A model generated the notes under the pieces. It saw only the letters and a program-made list of their open reading frames with translations, was not told where the DNA came from and did not search any database. The position numbers and the translations under genes are program-made. Below are positions 1 through 7,884 of a DNA stretch of 14,684 bases, piece after piece (position 1 is the stretch's first letter; every line of letters begins with the position of its first letter). The DNA is from CBDTTW01 sp965363675 (GTDB lineage Bacteria > Bacteroidota > Rhodothermia > Rhodothermales > DASSAV01). The stretch lies in NCBI GenBank assembly GCA_965363675.1, contig CBDTTW010000069.1, forward strand, positions 1 to 14,684, given 5' to 3'.

Positions 1-168
1 CGACGGATGCCTCCTCGCCAGCCGACGCCGCTGCTCCAGCGGCCACACCGCCGGAGCGCCCGCCAGCACCAGCCGGGGCAACGGCGCGGGCGCCTGCGCC
101 GACGCGCCGGCCGCCCAGGCCAGGGCGACAGCCAGGGCGGCGCATCGCAACGCGCCGGCGGGGCGCAC
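1..168 (-). CDS. Exported protein of unknown function, N-terminal fragment (left edge)
   Basis: Read on the minus strand, the frame is open to base 1 and begins with a convincing signal peptide. It has a short basic n-region (VRPAGALR), a hydrophobic core (CAALAVALAWAAG), and an ASA-Q cleavage site near residue 24, followed by a proline/alanine-rich start of the mature chain. About 56 residues are visible, so the function cannot be named. The GTG at 166-168 was chosen because it gives a normal n-region. TTG at 181-183 or GTG at 211-213 would also be in frame, and no in-frame ATG exists upstream. No Shine-Dalgarno is visible. It would be divergent from mutY, with about 140 bases between them. 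The opposite-strand frame over the same bases is arginine/glutamine-rich and low in complexity, so it looks like a shadow. The main doubt is the lack of an ATG. Confidence 0.4.
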   Translation of the reverse strand, partial: MRPAGALRCAALAVALAWAAGASAQAPAPLPRLVLAGAPAVWPLEQRRRLARRHPS

Positions 169-307
169 GGGCGGAGGGCGCAAAGACCGGGGCGAGGGCA
201 AAAAGGAGGACACCGGTTCGGAGGGGGGACGCGCGAAACCCGCTGCGCGCCGCTTTGTTGTACGGGTAAGCGCTGAAAACACACCCGGCGCGCGGACCCA
301 CAGGCGG

Positions 308-1414
308 ATGACACCCGTAACCGAGCGAGAGGAACAGGCGTTCCGCGAAGATTTGCTGCGCTGGTTCGCGGCCGAGGCGCGGGCGATGCCGTGGCGCGGC
401 GCGTCGGATTTGTACGCGATCTGGGTCTCCGAGGTGATGCTGCAACAAACCCGGGTAGACCAGGCGACGCCGTACTACGAACGCTTCATGCGGGCCTACC
501 CCACCGTTGAGCGCCTCGCGGAGGCTGCGCCGGCGGACGTGCTGCGGCTATGGGAGGGGCTGGGCTACTACGCCCGCGCGCGCAACTTGCACCGCGCCGC
601 TCAGCGCGTAGCCGAGGCCCACGGCGGCGCCGTGCCCGAAACGCCGGATGCGTTCCGCAGCCTGCCGGGCGTGGGCGCCTATACGGCCGCCGCCGTGCTG
701 TCCATCGGGCGGGGCGTCCCCCTCGCCGCCGTCGATGGGAATGTGACGCGCGTGCTGGCGCGCGTGTTTGCCGTGGCCGCCGACGTGAAGGCCCCGGAAG
801 GCCGCCGCCTCGTGGACGCCCTCGCCGCGCGGCTGCTCGACCCCGTCCGCCCGGGCCCCTTCAACGAAGCCCTGATGGAGCTGGGGGCCATGGTGTGCAC
901 CCCGCGCGCCCCGGCCTGCCCGCGTTGCCCGCTGCAACACGTTTGCCGGGCCCGGGCCGAGGGCGCCCCGGAGCGCTATCCCGTTGCGCGCCGGCGCCCC
1001 CCGACGCCGCACTTCGACGCGGCGGTGGGCGTGCTGCTGAACGCGCGCGGCGAGGCGTACGTCCAGCAGCGCCCCGAGGCGGGGTTGCTCGGCGGGCTGT
1101 GGGAGTTTCCGGGGGGCAAGCTCGAACCCGGCGAGTCGGCCCCCGAGGCGTGCCGGCGCGAACTGCGCGAGGAACTGGGCATCGGCGTACGCCTCGTGCG
1201 GCCGCTCTGCATCGTCAAGCACGCTTATACGCACTTCCGCGTAACGCTCTACGTGTTCGTATGCGCCCCCGATACGGACGCCCTCCCGGAGCTGCCCGGC
1301 CGGTGGGCCCTGCCGGAGCGGCTCACGGAGTACCCCATGCCGCGCGCCAACCGCAAGATCATCGAGGCGTTGGCACGCGCCTCGCAGGAGATCGGGCTGT
1401 TCGAGGAGTCGTAG
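308..1414 (+). CDS. mutY: A/G-specific adenine DNA glycosylase with C-terminal Nudix domain
   Basis: MutY removes adenine mispaired with 8-oxoguanine, starting base excision repair in the cytoplasm. In this 368-residue protein the helix-hairpin-helix glycosylase core covers about residues 10-215. The catalytic Glu is E42 in SEVMLQQT, the hairpin motif LPGVGAYTAA is near 119-128, and the catalytic Asp is D143 in VDGNV. The 4Fe-4S ligands are C197, C204, C207 and C213 with the family spacing C-x6-C-x2-C-x5-C. The C-terminal part (about 235-355) is the MutT-like domain that recognises the oxidised base; YTH at 307-309 corresponds to the FSH loop of E. coli MutY. Unusually for the E. coli type, this domain keeps a complete Nudix box at 270-292 (G-x5-E-x7-REL-REELGI). 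The length fits the family. The ATG at 308 has no clear ribosome binding site. The next gene starts 93 bases downstream and probably has its own promoter. Confidence 0.97.
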   Translation: MTPVTEREEQAFREDLLRWFAAEARAMPWRGASDLYAIWVSEVMLQQTRVDQATPYYERFMRAYPTVERLAEAAPADVLRLWEGLGYYARARNLHRAAQRVAEAHGGAVPETPDAFRSLPGVGAYTAAAVLSIGRGVPLAAVDGNVTRVLARVFAVAADVKAPEGRRLVDALAARLLDPVRPGPFNEALMELGAMVCTPRAPACPRCPLQHVCRARAEGAPERYPVARRRPPTPHFDAAVGVLLNARGEAYVQQRPEAGLLGGLWEFPGGKLEPGESAPEACRRELREELGIGVRLVRPLCIVKHAYTHFRVTLYVFVCAPDTDALPELPGRWALPERLTEYPMPRANRKIIEALARASQEIGLFEES

Positions 1415-1427
1415 GCAGAGGAATCGA

Positions 1428-1456
1428 TTGCGAATAGAAGGTAACTTTTTATTTAA
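1428..1456 (+). promoter_or_regulatory. Possible promoter of the subtilase gene
   Basis: An AT-rich island of about 30 bases interrupts very GC-rich DNA between mutY and the subtilase. TTGCGA at 1428-1433 is followed after 16 bases by TATTTA at 1450-1455, and an alternative TAACTTTT lies at 1442-1449. The sequence shows only weak elements, and the base composition is the main argument. No terminator hairpin for mutY was found here. Confidence 0.25.
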
Positions 1457-1507
1457 CAAGGCGTTATAGAACGAGTTACATCCCCCTTTCCAGGGCGCGC
1501 ATATCGC

Positions 1508-3832
1508 ATGAAGCTGACCCCTCTGTACATTATTCTCATCGCCGCGCTGCTCTTTCCGGACGGCGCGGCGTGGGCGCAGGCCCGCCCTGACCGCGACCGC
1601 CGCGACCGGACGGAGGCTGCGGCCGAGGTGCGGCGCTCGGTGGAGGCCCGCCGGCAGCGCGCCGACGCCTGGGCGGCGACCCACCGCGCGCCCCGTCGCG
1701 TGCGGCAAGCCGACGGGCGCGTCGTCGAGCTGCGCGACGTGCGCGACGGGCGGCCCCTGTACGTCGCTTCGCTGAACCAGTTTGCGGCGGCGGCCACGGG
1801 CACCGACCAGCTTTACCCCGGCCATGCCCTGGGGCTGAGCCTGACGGGCAAAGGCATGACCTTGGGCGTCTGGGACGCCGGGCACGTGCTGCCGGGCCAC
1901 CAGGAATTCGGCGGCCGCGTCGTGACGGGGGACCAGGCGGCCGACGACGACCACGCTACGCACGTCGCCGGGACGCTGGCGGCCTCGGGCGTGCTGCCGC
2001 AGGTGCGCGGCATGGCCTACGAAGCCGCCCTCCACAGCTACGACTGGAACGCCGACGCCACCGAGATGATGGCCGAAGCGAACAAGGGCCTGCTCGTCTC
2101 AAACCACTCGTACGGCCCGCTCGCCGGCTGGCACTACGGCGACGTAGAGGAAACCGGCGAGCGCTGGTACTGGTTCGGCAACCCCCTCAAGAGCCGCACC
2201 GAGGACTACCAGTTCGGCCTGTACGGGCACGAGGCCGCCGAGTTCGACGGCGTGGCGTTTGCACACCCCTACCTGCTGCCCGTCGTGGCGGCCGGCAACG
2301 ACCGCAATGACCGCGGCCCCTCCTCGGGCTCGTACCGCGCCATGGACGCCTTTGGGAACTGGCAGACGTACGAAGTGGGCAATCAGGCTCCGCGCGACGG
2401 CGGCCTGCTCGGCTTCGACACTATCTCCGGCGCCGCGACGGCCAAGAACGTGCTCACGGTCGGCTCGGTGGGGTACGCCGAGGGCGCCGCCCGCATCAGC
2501 GCCTTCAGCAGCTTCGGCCCCACCGACGACGGGCGCGTAAAACCCGACCTGGTGGGCATCGGCGAGGCCGTCTACTCCACCACGGCCACCGGCCCCAAGC
2601 GCAACCAGAACTACGAAGCCTACAGCGGCACCTCCATGGCGGCCCCGAACATCGCCGGCTCGCTGGTGCTGCTTCAGCAGTACTACGAGGCGCTCTGGCG
2701 CCGCTACATGCGCGCCGCCACGCTCAAGGCCCTTGCGCTGCACACGGCCCACGACCTCGGGCTGCCCGGCCCCGACTACGCGTACGGCTGGGGCCTGCTC
2801 GACGCCCGCAAGGCCGCCGAGCACTTGCTCGCTACGGTCGGCAACGGCGCCGCGCTCATCGAGGGCGAGCTGCCGAGCGGCGGCGCCTATACCCGCACGG
2901 TCGTCTCGGGCGGAGGCCCCCTCCGCGTGACGCTGGCCTGGACGGACCGCCCGGCCAATGCGCGCTCGGTGCTCAACAACCGTCTCTCGCACTTGCGCAA
3001 CGACCTGGACGTGCGCCTCGTGCACACGGAGACGGGCGCGGTGTATCTGCCCTACGTGCTCGACCCGCTCCACCCCGAGGCCGCCGCCGCGCCGGGCGAC
3101 AACCGCGTCGATCCCGTCGAGCAGATCTGGATAGCCGATGCGCCGGCGGGCGCCTACACGATCACCGTCTCGTCGGACGAGGCCCTCGTCTCGGACGCGC
3201 CGCAGCCGTTCTCGCTGCTCGTGAGCGGGGCGGGCAGCGAGGAGCAGGCCGTGTCGCTGGCGGAGTCTTCGGCCGAGGCGTCGGTGGACCGGGTGCTGCT
3301 CTCGTGGCGGGCGCACTTCGAGCGGCGCGCGGGCGATTACCTCGTCGAGCGCATCCCGATTACCATAGACCGCCAGGGCAAGCGCTCGCCGGGCGCGCCC
3401 GTGCGCGTAGGCAGCCTCCCGAACACGGGCAACTCGGGGGCGGGCGGCGCGTACACCTTCACGGACAAGGGTTTGCTCGCCGGGGCCTACCGCTACCGCA
3501 TTCTATACGCCGCCGGCGGCGGGGCGGCGGGCGTCGTGGCCGAAGTCGAGACGACGGTGCTGCCGCCCGAGGCGTTTGCGGCGCTCTATAATTACCCCAA
3601 CCCGTTCAGCGACCAGACGCGCATCGTGGTAGACCTTCCGGAGAACCGCACCGTGACGCTCGAAGTCTACGACGCCCTCGGGCGGCGCGTGGCGGTGGTC
3701 TACCGGGGTCTGCTGGCGGCGGGCCGCCACGAACTGCCGCTCGACGCTTCGGGGTGGGCCTCCGGCTTCTACCTCGCGCGGCTCTCCTCGGAGAAAGGCG
3801 TGCTCACGCAGCGGCTCGTTGTGGCGCGTTAG
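1508..3832 (+). CDS. Secreted S8 (Kp43-like) serine peptidase with T9SS type A sorting domain
   Basis: A 774-residue subtilisin-type endopeptidase probably exported by Sec and then moved across the outer membrane by the type IX system. Residues 1-24 are a signal peptide ending AWA-QA. The peptidase domain spans about 95-440, with catalytic D123 (GVWDAG), H149 (HATHVAG, where most subtilases have HGTHVAG), oxyanion N264 (AAGND) and S376 (SGTSMAAP). A beta-sandwich domain at about 455-575 (LRVTLAWTD, RNDLDVRL, AGAYTITV) matches the C-terminal domain of Kp43-type proteases. A fibronectin-III-like segment follows at about 580-690. The last ~80 residues form the sorting domain: YNYPNPFS near 694, then VYDALGRRV, ending QRLVVAR. 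There is no clear inhibitor propeptide of the usual size; residues 25-90 are charged and may serve that role. No Shine-Dalgarno precedes the ATG. The substrate is unknown. Confidence 0.93.
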   Translation: MKLTPLYIILIAALLFPDGAAWAQARPDRDRRDRTEAAAEVRRSVEARRQRADAWAATHRAPRRVRQADGRVVELRDVRDGRPLYVASLNQFAAAATGTDQLYPGHALGLSLTGKGMTLGVWDAGHVLPGHQEFGGRVVTGDQAADDDHATHVAGTLAASGVLPQVRGMAYEAALHSYDWNADATEMMAEANKGLLVSNHSYGPLAGWHYGDVEETGERWYWFGNPLKSRTEDYQFGLYGHEAAEFDGVAFAHPYLLPVVAAGNDRNDRGPSSGSYRAMDAFGNWQTYEVGNQAPRDGGLLGFDTISGAATAKNVLTVGSVGYAEGAARISAFSSFGPTDDGRVKPDLVGIGEAVYSTTATGPKRNQNYEAYSGTSMAAPNIAGSLVLLQQYYEALWRRYMRAATLKALALHTAHDLGLPGPDYAYGWGLLDARKAAEHLLATVGNGAALIEGELPSGGAYTRTVVSGGGPLRVTLAWTDRPANARSVLNNRLSHLRNDLDVRLVHTETGAVYLPYVLDPLHPEAAAAPGDNRVDPVEQIWIADAPAGAYTITVSSDEALVSDAPQPFSLLVSGAGSEEQAVSLAESSAEASVDRVLLSWRAHFERRAGDYLVERIPITIDRQGKRSPGAPVRVGSLPNTGNSGAGGAYTFTDKGLLAGAYRYRILYAAGGGAAGVVAEVETTVLPPEAFAALYNYPNPFSDQTRIVVDLPENRTVTLEVYDALGRRVAVVYRGLLAAGRHELPLDASGWASGFYLARLSSEKGVLTQRLVVAR

Positions 3833-3849
3833 CCCACGGCGTACCTTTA
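3819..3849 (+). promoter_or_regulatory. Candidate Bacteroidota-type promoter for the 3878 gene
   Basis: TTG at 3819-3821 is followed after exactly 20 bases by TACCTTTA at 3842-3849, seven of eight positions of the TAnnTTTG -7 consensus. The spacing equals that of the groES promoter. Transcription would start near 3855, leaving a leader of about 20 bases. The -33 element lies inside the end of the subtilase gene. This is inferred from motif match and spacing only. Confidence 0.4.
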
Positions 3850-3877
3850 ATCCCTTACTCCTCAACCGACCGCGCGC

Positions 3878-4492
3878 ATGGATCAGGAAACGCTGCTCAC
3901 GCTGCTGATGATCGCCGCCTTCTTCGTGCTGCGCGCCGTGAGCCGGCTCGGCAAGCGCTCCGGCCAGGCGCGCCGCGCGCCGCAGCAGCGCCCCCTGCCC
4001 GAGGCCCGCCGCGAGGCGGCCCCGCCCATGAACGACGTGCTGCGCGAGATCGAGGATTTGCTCAACAACCGGGGCAGCCTGCCGCCTGCCGCCGAACGCG
4101 CGCCCACGCCGCGCCCTGCGCCGCCGGCTGCGCCCCGCCCGAGCGGCCTCGGGCCGAACCCGGCGCTCCAGACGCGCAAACCGGCTTCGAAGCCTGCTCC
4201 GGCAAAGACCCGCCTGGACGAGTTCCACGCCGCCGGGCGCATGAAAACCGAGGGGGCCTTCAGCGAGGCGCCCCGCCCCGAGTGGACCGACCGGCCGCGC
4301 CAGGGCGGCGACGAGTTCCGGGCGCCCACCGTGGACCTGGCGCAGGAACTCGACAAGCAGCTTGCCGCCGCCGCGCCTGCCCAAAACGCGCAGAGCCGCG
4401 CGACGGACTTGTTCAAGAGCAGCGGCAGTCTCCGCAAGGCCGTGCTGCTGGGCGAAATCCTGGGGCCGCCGAAGTCGCGGGCGCGGCGCTAG
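3878..4492 (+). CDS. Membrane-anchored protein of unknown function
   Basis: I do not recognise a named family. The 204-residue product begins with one hydrophobic helix (about 4-21) followed at once by basic residues (RLGKRSGQARR), which suggests an N-terminal anchor with the rest in the cytoplasm. Residues 30-150 are rich in Pro, Ala and Arg and are probably disordered, interrupted by a predicted helix at about 51-67 (MNDVLREIEDLLNN). The C-terminus, about 174-197 (ATDLFKSSGSLRKAVLLGEIL), is again helical and resembles a short conserved tail (hydrophobic-rich, ending xEIL-x-P/R) that I recall from other Bacteroidota/Chlorobi proteins; this is recollection, not a search. The ATG at 3878 follows the candidate promoter by about 30 bases and has no Shine-Dalgarno. 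The stop codon lies three bases from that of the convergent gene, with no terminator between. Low complexity leaves some doubt, but the anchor and tail argue for a real gene. Confidence 0.72.
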   Translation: MDQETLLTLLMIAAFFVLRAVSRLGKRSGQARRAPQQRPLPEARREAAPPMNDVLREIEDLLNNRGSLPPAAERAPTPRPAPPAAPRPSGLGPNPALQTRKPASKPAPAKTRLDEFHAAGRMKTEGAFSEAPRPEWTDRPRQGGDEFRAPTVDLAQELDKQLAAAAPAQNAQSRATDLFKSSGSLRKAVLLGEILGPPKSRARR

Positions 4493-4495
4493 GGT

Positions 4496-5026
4496 TTAGG
4501 CTGCGCCGAAGCCTTCCTCGCGCAAATCGCCGCCTTTCTTGAACACCGAGGCCCCGATGGCCCCGCCCACGACGCCCATGACGGCGGCCAGCACCAGACC
4601 CACCACGACGGCCCCGACCATGAAGCCGGGCGAGGAGAACATCTGCGTCATCTGCTCGATCTGCGCCGGGTCGGCGTTCGGGTTGGCCTCCATGGAAGCG
4701 CGCACCTGATCCTCCATGGACGGCGTCAGCCCGACGGCCATGGCAAGCTGCGTCATGGTCGTCGAAACGGCGGCGGCCACGAACCCGGCGGCGGCGCCCA
4801 TGCCGGCTCCCTTGCCCCCCGGGATCGTCAGCTCGTAGGTGTTCGTGTAGTGCCACACGGCCAGCAGGCCCGCGCCGCCGTAGGCCAGGCAGGCCAGGCA
4901 ACCGGCTGCGATGCCGAGCGGGCTGCTGGAACTCTGCCCCGTCAGCACCGGCGCAATGGACAAGAGCGAAGCGATCAGACCGACCGCGATGCCCCCGAGC
5001 AGAATAGATTGAACTTTGCTTTGCAT
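4496..5026 (-). CDS. Four-helix integral membrane protein, function unknown
   Basis: A 176-residue protein with four predicted membrane helices at about 8-29, 38-58, 75-98 and 133-157. A hydrophilic, acidic loop at 100-131 (rich in Met, Glu, Asn, Pro) separates helices 3 and 4. Glycine-rich helix faces (GGAGLL, GAGMGAAAG, GVVGGAIGAS) suggest tight helix packing. Size and topology resemble the DUF4199 group of small Bacteroidota membrane proteins, but I could not confirm that. The ATG at 5024-5026 was chosen because the first helix follows directly and the weak ribosome binding site AGGCGG lies upstream; a longer frame reading through to 5707 would overlap the neighbouring gene. The upstream DUF2085-like gene on the same strand ends 125 bases away. 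A sequence shared with the kinase upstream region lies at 5099-5112. Confidence 0.8.
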   Translation of the reverse strand: MQSKVQSILLGGIAVGLIASLLSIAPVLTGQSSSSPLGIAAGCLACLAYGGAGLLAVWHYTNTYELTIPGGKGAGMGAAAGFVAAAVSTTMTQLAMAVGLTPSMEDQVRASMEANPNADPAQIEQMTQMFSSPGFMVGAVVVGLVLAAVMGVVGGAIGASVFKKGGDLREEGFGAA

Positions 5027-5098
5027 GTGATGCCGCCTGGTTTGTAGGTGAAGCGGAAAGCCCTGTCGGCACGCACGCGCCCCCTCCCTCTCCGGGCT

Positions 5099-5112
5099 TA
5101 TTCGGAAGATAC
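5099..5112 (-). promoter_or_regulatory. Shared element GTATCTTCCGAATA upstream of the 5026 gene
   Basis: Read on the minus strand this 14-base sequence matches 13 of 14 bases of the one at 10019-10032. Both lie upstream of minus-strand genes, here 73-86 bases before the ATG. The core TATCTTCC partly resembles the Bacteroidota -7 element TAnnTTTG, but no TTG is found 20 bases upstream. A promoter or a regulator site are both possible. Confidence 0.25.
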
Positions 5113-5151
5113 TACCGGCGACCGGGGAATGCACGGGGCGGCGCGCTGCTT

Positions 5152-5658
5152 TCAGGAGGCTCCTTCGGCGCCGGGCGGGCGACAGAGCCGCACGAGGCTC
5201 TGCACGACGAGCGCGCCCGCGACAGCGCCGAACAGGAATCCGGTGAGCACGCGGCTGGCGGGGGTGTTGGCCCAGAGACCGGCCGCCCCGAGCAGCCAGT
5301 CTGCGGCGGCCAGGCCAAGCGCCGCAAGCAGCAGCGGGCGCGCCGCCAAAGGCCACCGGCGCAGCAGCGGGTACAGGGCGGCCCCCGCCGTCAGGCCCGC
5401 ATAGATGCCGGCGCAGCGGTGGCACACGGCCCACGGCGCGCCCCCTAGGTGCGGCGAGCGCTCCGGGATCTGGTGGCACAGCCCCGAGAAAGCCTGCCGG
5501 ATGAACTCGGCGGCGGCGGGGGGCGCGAACGGCGGGGCCGCGGCCAGGGCCGTCACGAGGGCGAACAGGAGCGTCGCCAGGCCCCAGTACAGCCATTGGG
5601 TGCGGCGGAGAGGCGGCGGAACCAGGGATGCCGGACGGGCGGAAAGAGCGGAAAACAT
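5152..5658 (-). CDS. DUF2085-like membrane protein
   Basis: A 168-residue integral membrane protein. After a short N-terminal stretch there are predicted helices at about 22-42, 83-99, 104-124 and 136-155. Between the first two lies the cysteine/histidine signature that I associate with DUF2085: GLCHQIPERS at 59-68 and VCHRCAGIYAG at 78-88. C61, H62, C79, H80 and C82 could bind a metal or form disulfides. No biochemical role is established for this family, to my knowledge. The ATG at 5656-5658 was preferred over an upstream start at 5739, which would run through the groES promoter and CIRCE operator and add a segment with no membrane character. The gene is divergent from groES, with 151 bases between the starts. 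No ribosome binding site is evident. Confidence 0.82.
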   Translation of the reverse strand: MFSALSARPASLVPPPLRRTQWLYWGLATLLFALVTALAAAPPFAPPAAAEFIRQAFSGLCHQIPERSPHLGGAPWAVCHRCAGIYAGLTAGAALYPLLRRWPLAARPLLLAALGLAAADWLLGAAGLWANTPASRVLTGFLFGAVAGALVVQSLVRLCRPPGAEGAS

Positions 5659-5691
5659 ACGCGGCGACGCCGGCTCGCGGCGGCTGCACGG

Positions 5692-5722
5692 TTGACAGAC
5701 GCCGCATATAAGCGTAACTTGG
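5692..5722 (+). promoter_or_regulatory. groES-groEL promoter
   Basis: TTGACA at 5692-5697 is a perfect -35 box. Seventeen bases later TAACTT (5715-5720) forms the -10, and read as TAACTTGG it also fits the Bacteroidota -7 TAnnTTTG at seven of eight positions. The predicted start near 5728 coincides with the left arm of the CIRCE operator, so bound HrcA would block initiation. Confidence 0.7.
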
Positions 5723-5728
5723 GGCGCT

Positions 5729-5755
5729 TTAGCACTCAATCTGTGAGAGTGCTAA
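5729..5755 (+). promoter_or_regulatory. CIRCE operator (HrcA binding site)
   Basis: The inverted repeat TTAGCACTC-N9-GAGTGCTAA is complete, with both nine-base arms perfect and a spacer of AATCTGTGA. This is the canonical heat-shock operator bound by the repressor HrcA, whose folding depends on GroEL, giving feedback control. The site sits directly after the promoter and 54 bases before the groES start. No hrcA gene is in the window. Confidence 0.97.
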
Positions 5756-5792
5756 CAAAGTTAAGCTGCATTCGTATCTAGAACCCCAAATT

Positions 5793-5800
5793 AGAGGAGG
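5793..5800 (+). promoter_or_regulatory. Strong ribosome binding site of groES
   Basis: AGAGGAGG ends nine bases before the groES ATG. It stands out because nearly all other genes here, including groEL, have no recognisable Shine-Dalgarno sequence. Confidence 0.85.
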
Positions 5801-5809
5801 AGATTCGCC

Positions 5810-6094
5810 ATGGCAAACATTAAGCCGCTCGCCGACCGTGTGGTGGTCCGCCCGGAGCCCGCCGACGAGAAGATCGGCGCCCTGTACGTTCCGGACACCG
5901 CGAAGGAGAAGCCGCAGCGCGGCACCGTGGTCGCCGCCGGCCCCGGCCGCGTGGAGAACGGCTCGAAGATCGACATGAGCGTCAAGGAAGGCGACACGGT
6001 GCTCTACGGCAAGTATGCCGGCACCGAGGTCAACCTCAACGGCGAGGATCTGCTCATCATGCGCGAGGCCGACATCCTCGGCGTGCTCGCGTAA
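5810..6094 (+). CDS. groES: Co-chaperonin GroES (Hsp10)
   Basis: GroES caps the GroEL ring during ATP-driven protein folding in the cytoplasm. The 94-residue length is typical. The N-terminus MANIKPLADRVVVRPE is the conserved first strand. The mobile loop that contacts GroEL is at about 17-35, ending in the conserved PDTAKEKPQRG; its hydrophobic contact tripeptide reads LYV where many bacteria have I-x-L/I. The C-terminal part includes the family motif EVNLNGEDLLIMREADILGVL. The start is fixed by the strong Shine-Dalgarno. It is the first gene of the operon, under CIRCE control, with groEL following after 76 bases. Confidence 0.98.
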   Translation: MANIKPLADRVVVRPEPADEKIGALYVPDTAKEKPQRGTVVAAGPGRVENGSKIDMSVKEGDTVLYGKYAGTEVNLNGEDLLIMREADILGVLA

Positions 6095-6170
6095 GCGCCC
6101 CGGCTCCCCATTCATCGCAGTACGGCTTCTCCGGAAGCTTCCTTTCCAAAAAGCAATCCTAGTCAGCAAT

Positions 6171-7802
<1,632 letters not shown>

Positions 7803-7826
7803 GGTCCCCGCCGGCTGAAAAACCGG

Positions 7827-7863
7827 AAGGGGGCGGCGCCAACCGGCGCCGCCCCCTTTTTTT
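7827..7863 (+). terminator. Intrinsic terminator of groES-groEL, possibly bidirectional
   Basis: A perfect 12-bp stem, GGGGGCGGCGCC (7829-7840) with its complement at 7845-7856, closes on the tetraloop AACC and is followed by seven T (7857-7863). It starts 26 bases after the groEL stop. Read from the other strand the same stem is followed by TTCCGGTTTTT, so it could also end the convergent TerB-like transcript, whose stop codon is 28 bases away. Confidence 0.93.
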
Positions 7864-7884
7864 ACGCCCGCGAACGCCGCCGGC

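Noticed and set aside
548..3316. Long minus-strand frames (548-2035 and 2099-3316) opposite mutY and the subtilase
   Set aside because: Arg/Gly/His-rich, no motifs, spanning the gap between two clear plus-strand genes.
5048..5404. 118-codon plus-strand frame
   Set aside because: Antisense to the DUF2085-like gene in its second half and low complexity. Its similarity to a frame near 10020 (YSEDT) only reflects the shared DNA element.
5659..5739. 27-residue extension of the DUF2085-like protein
   Set aside because: It would translate through the groES promoter and CIRCE; the ATG at 5658 leads directly to the first helix.
6015..6170. N-terminal extension of GroEL
   Set aside because: The frame is open from 6015, but the extension overlaps groES and the conserved MAKQIVFD begins at 6171.
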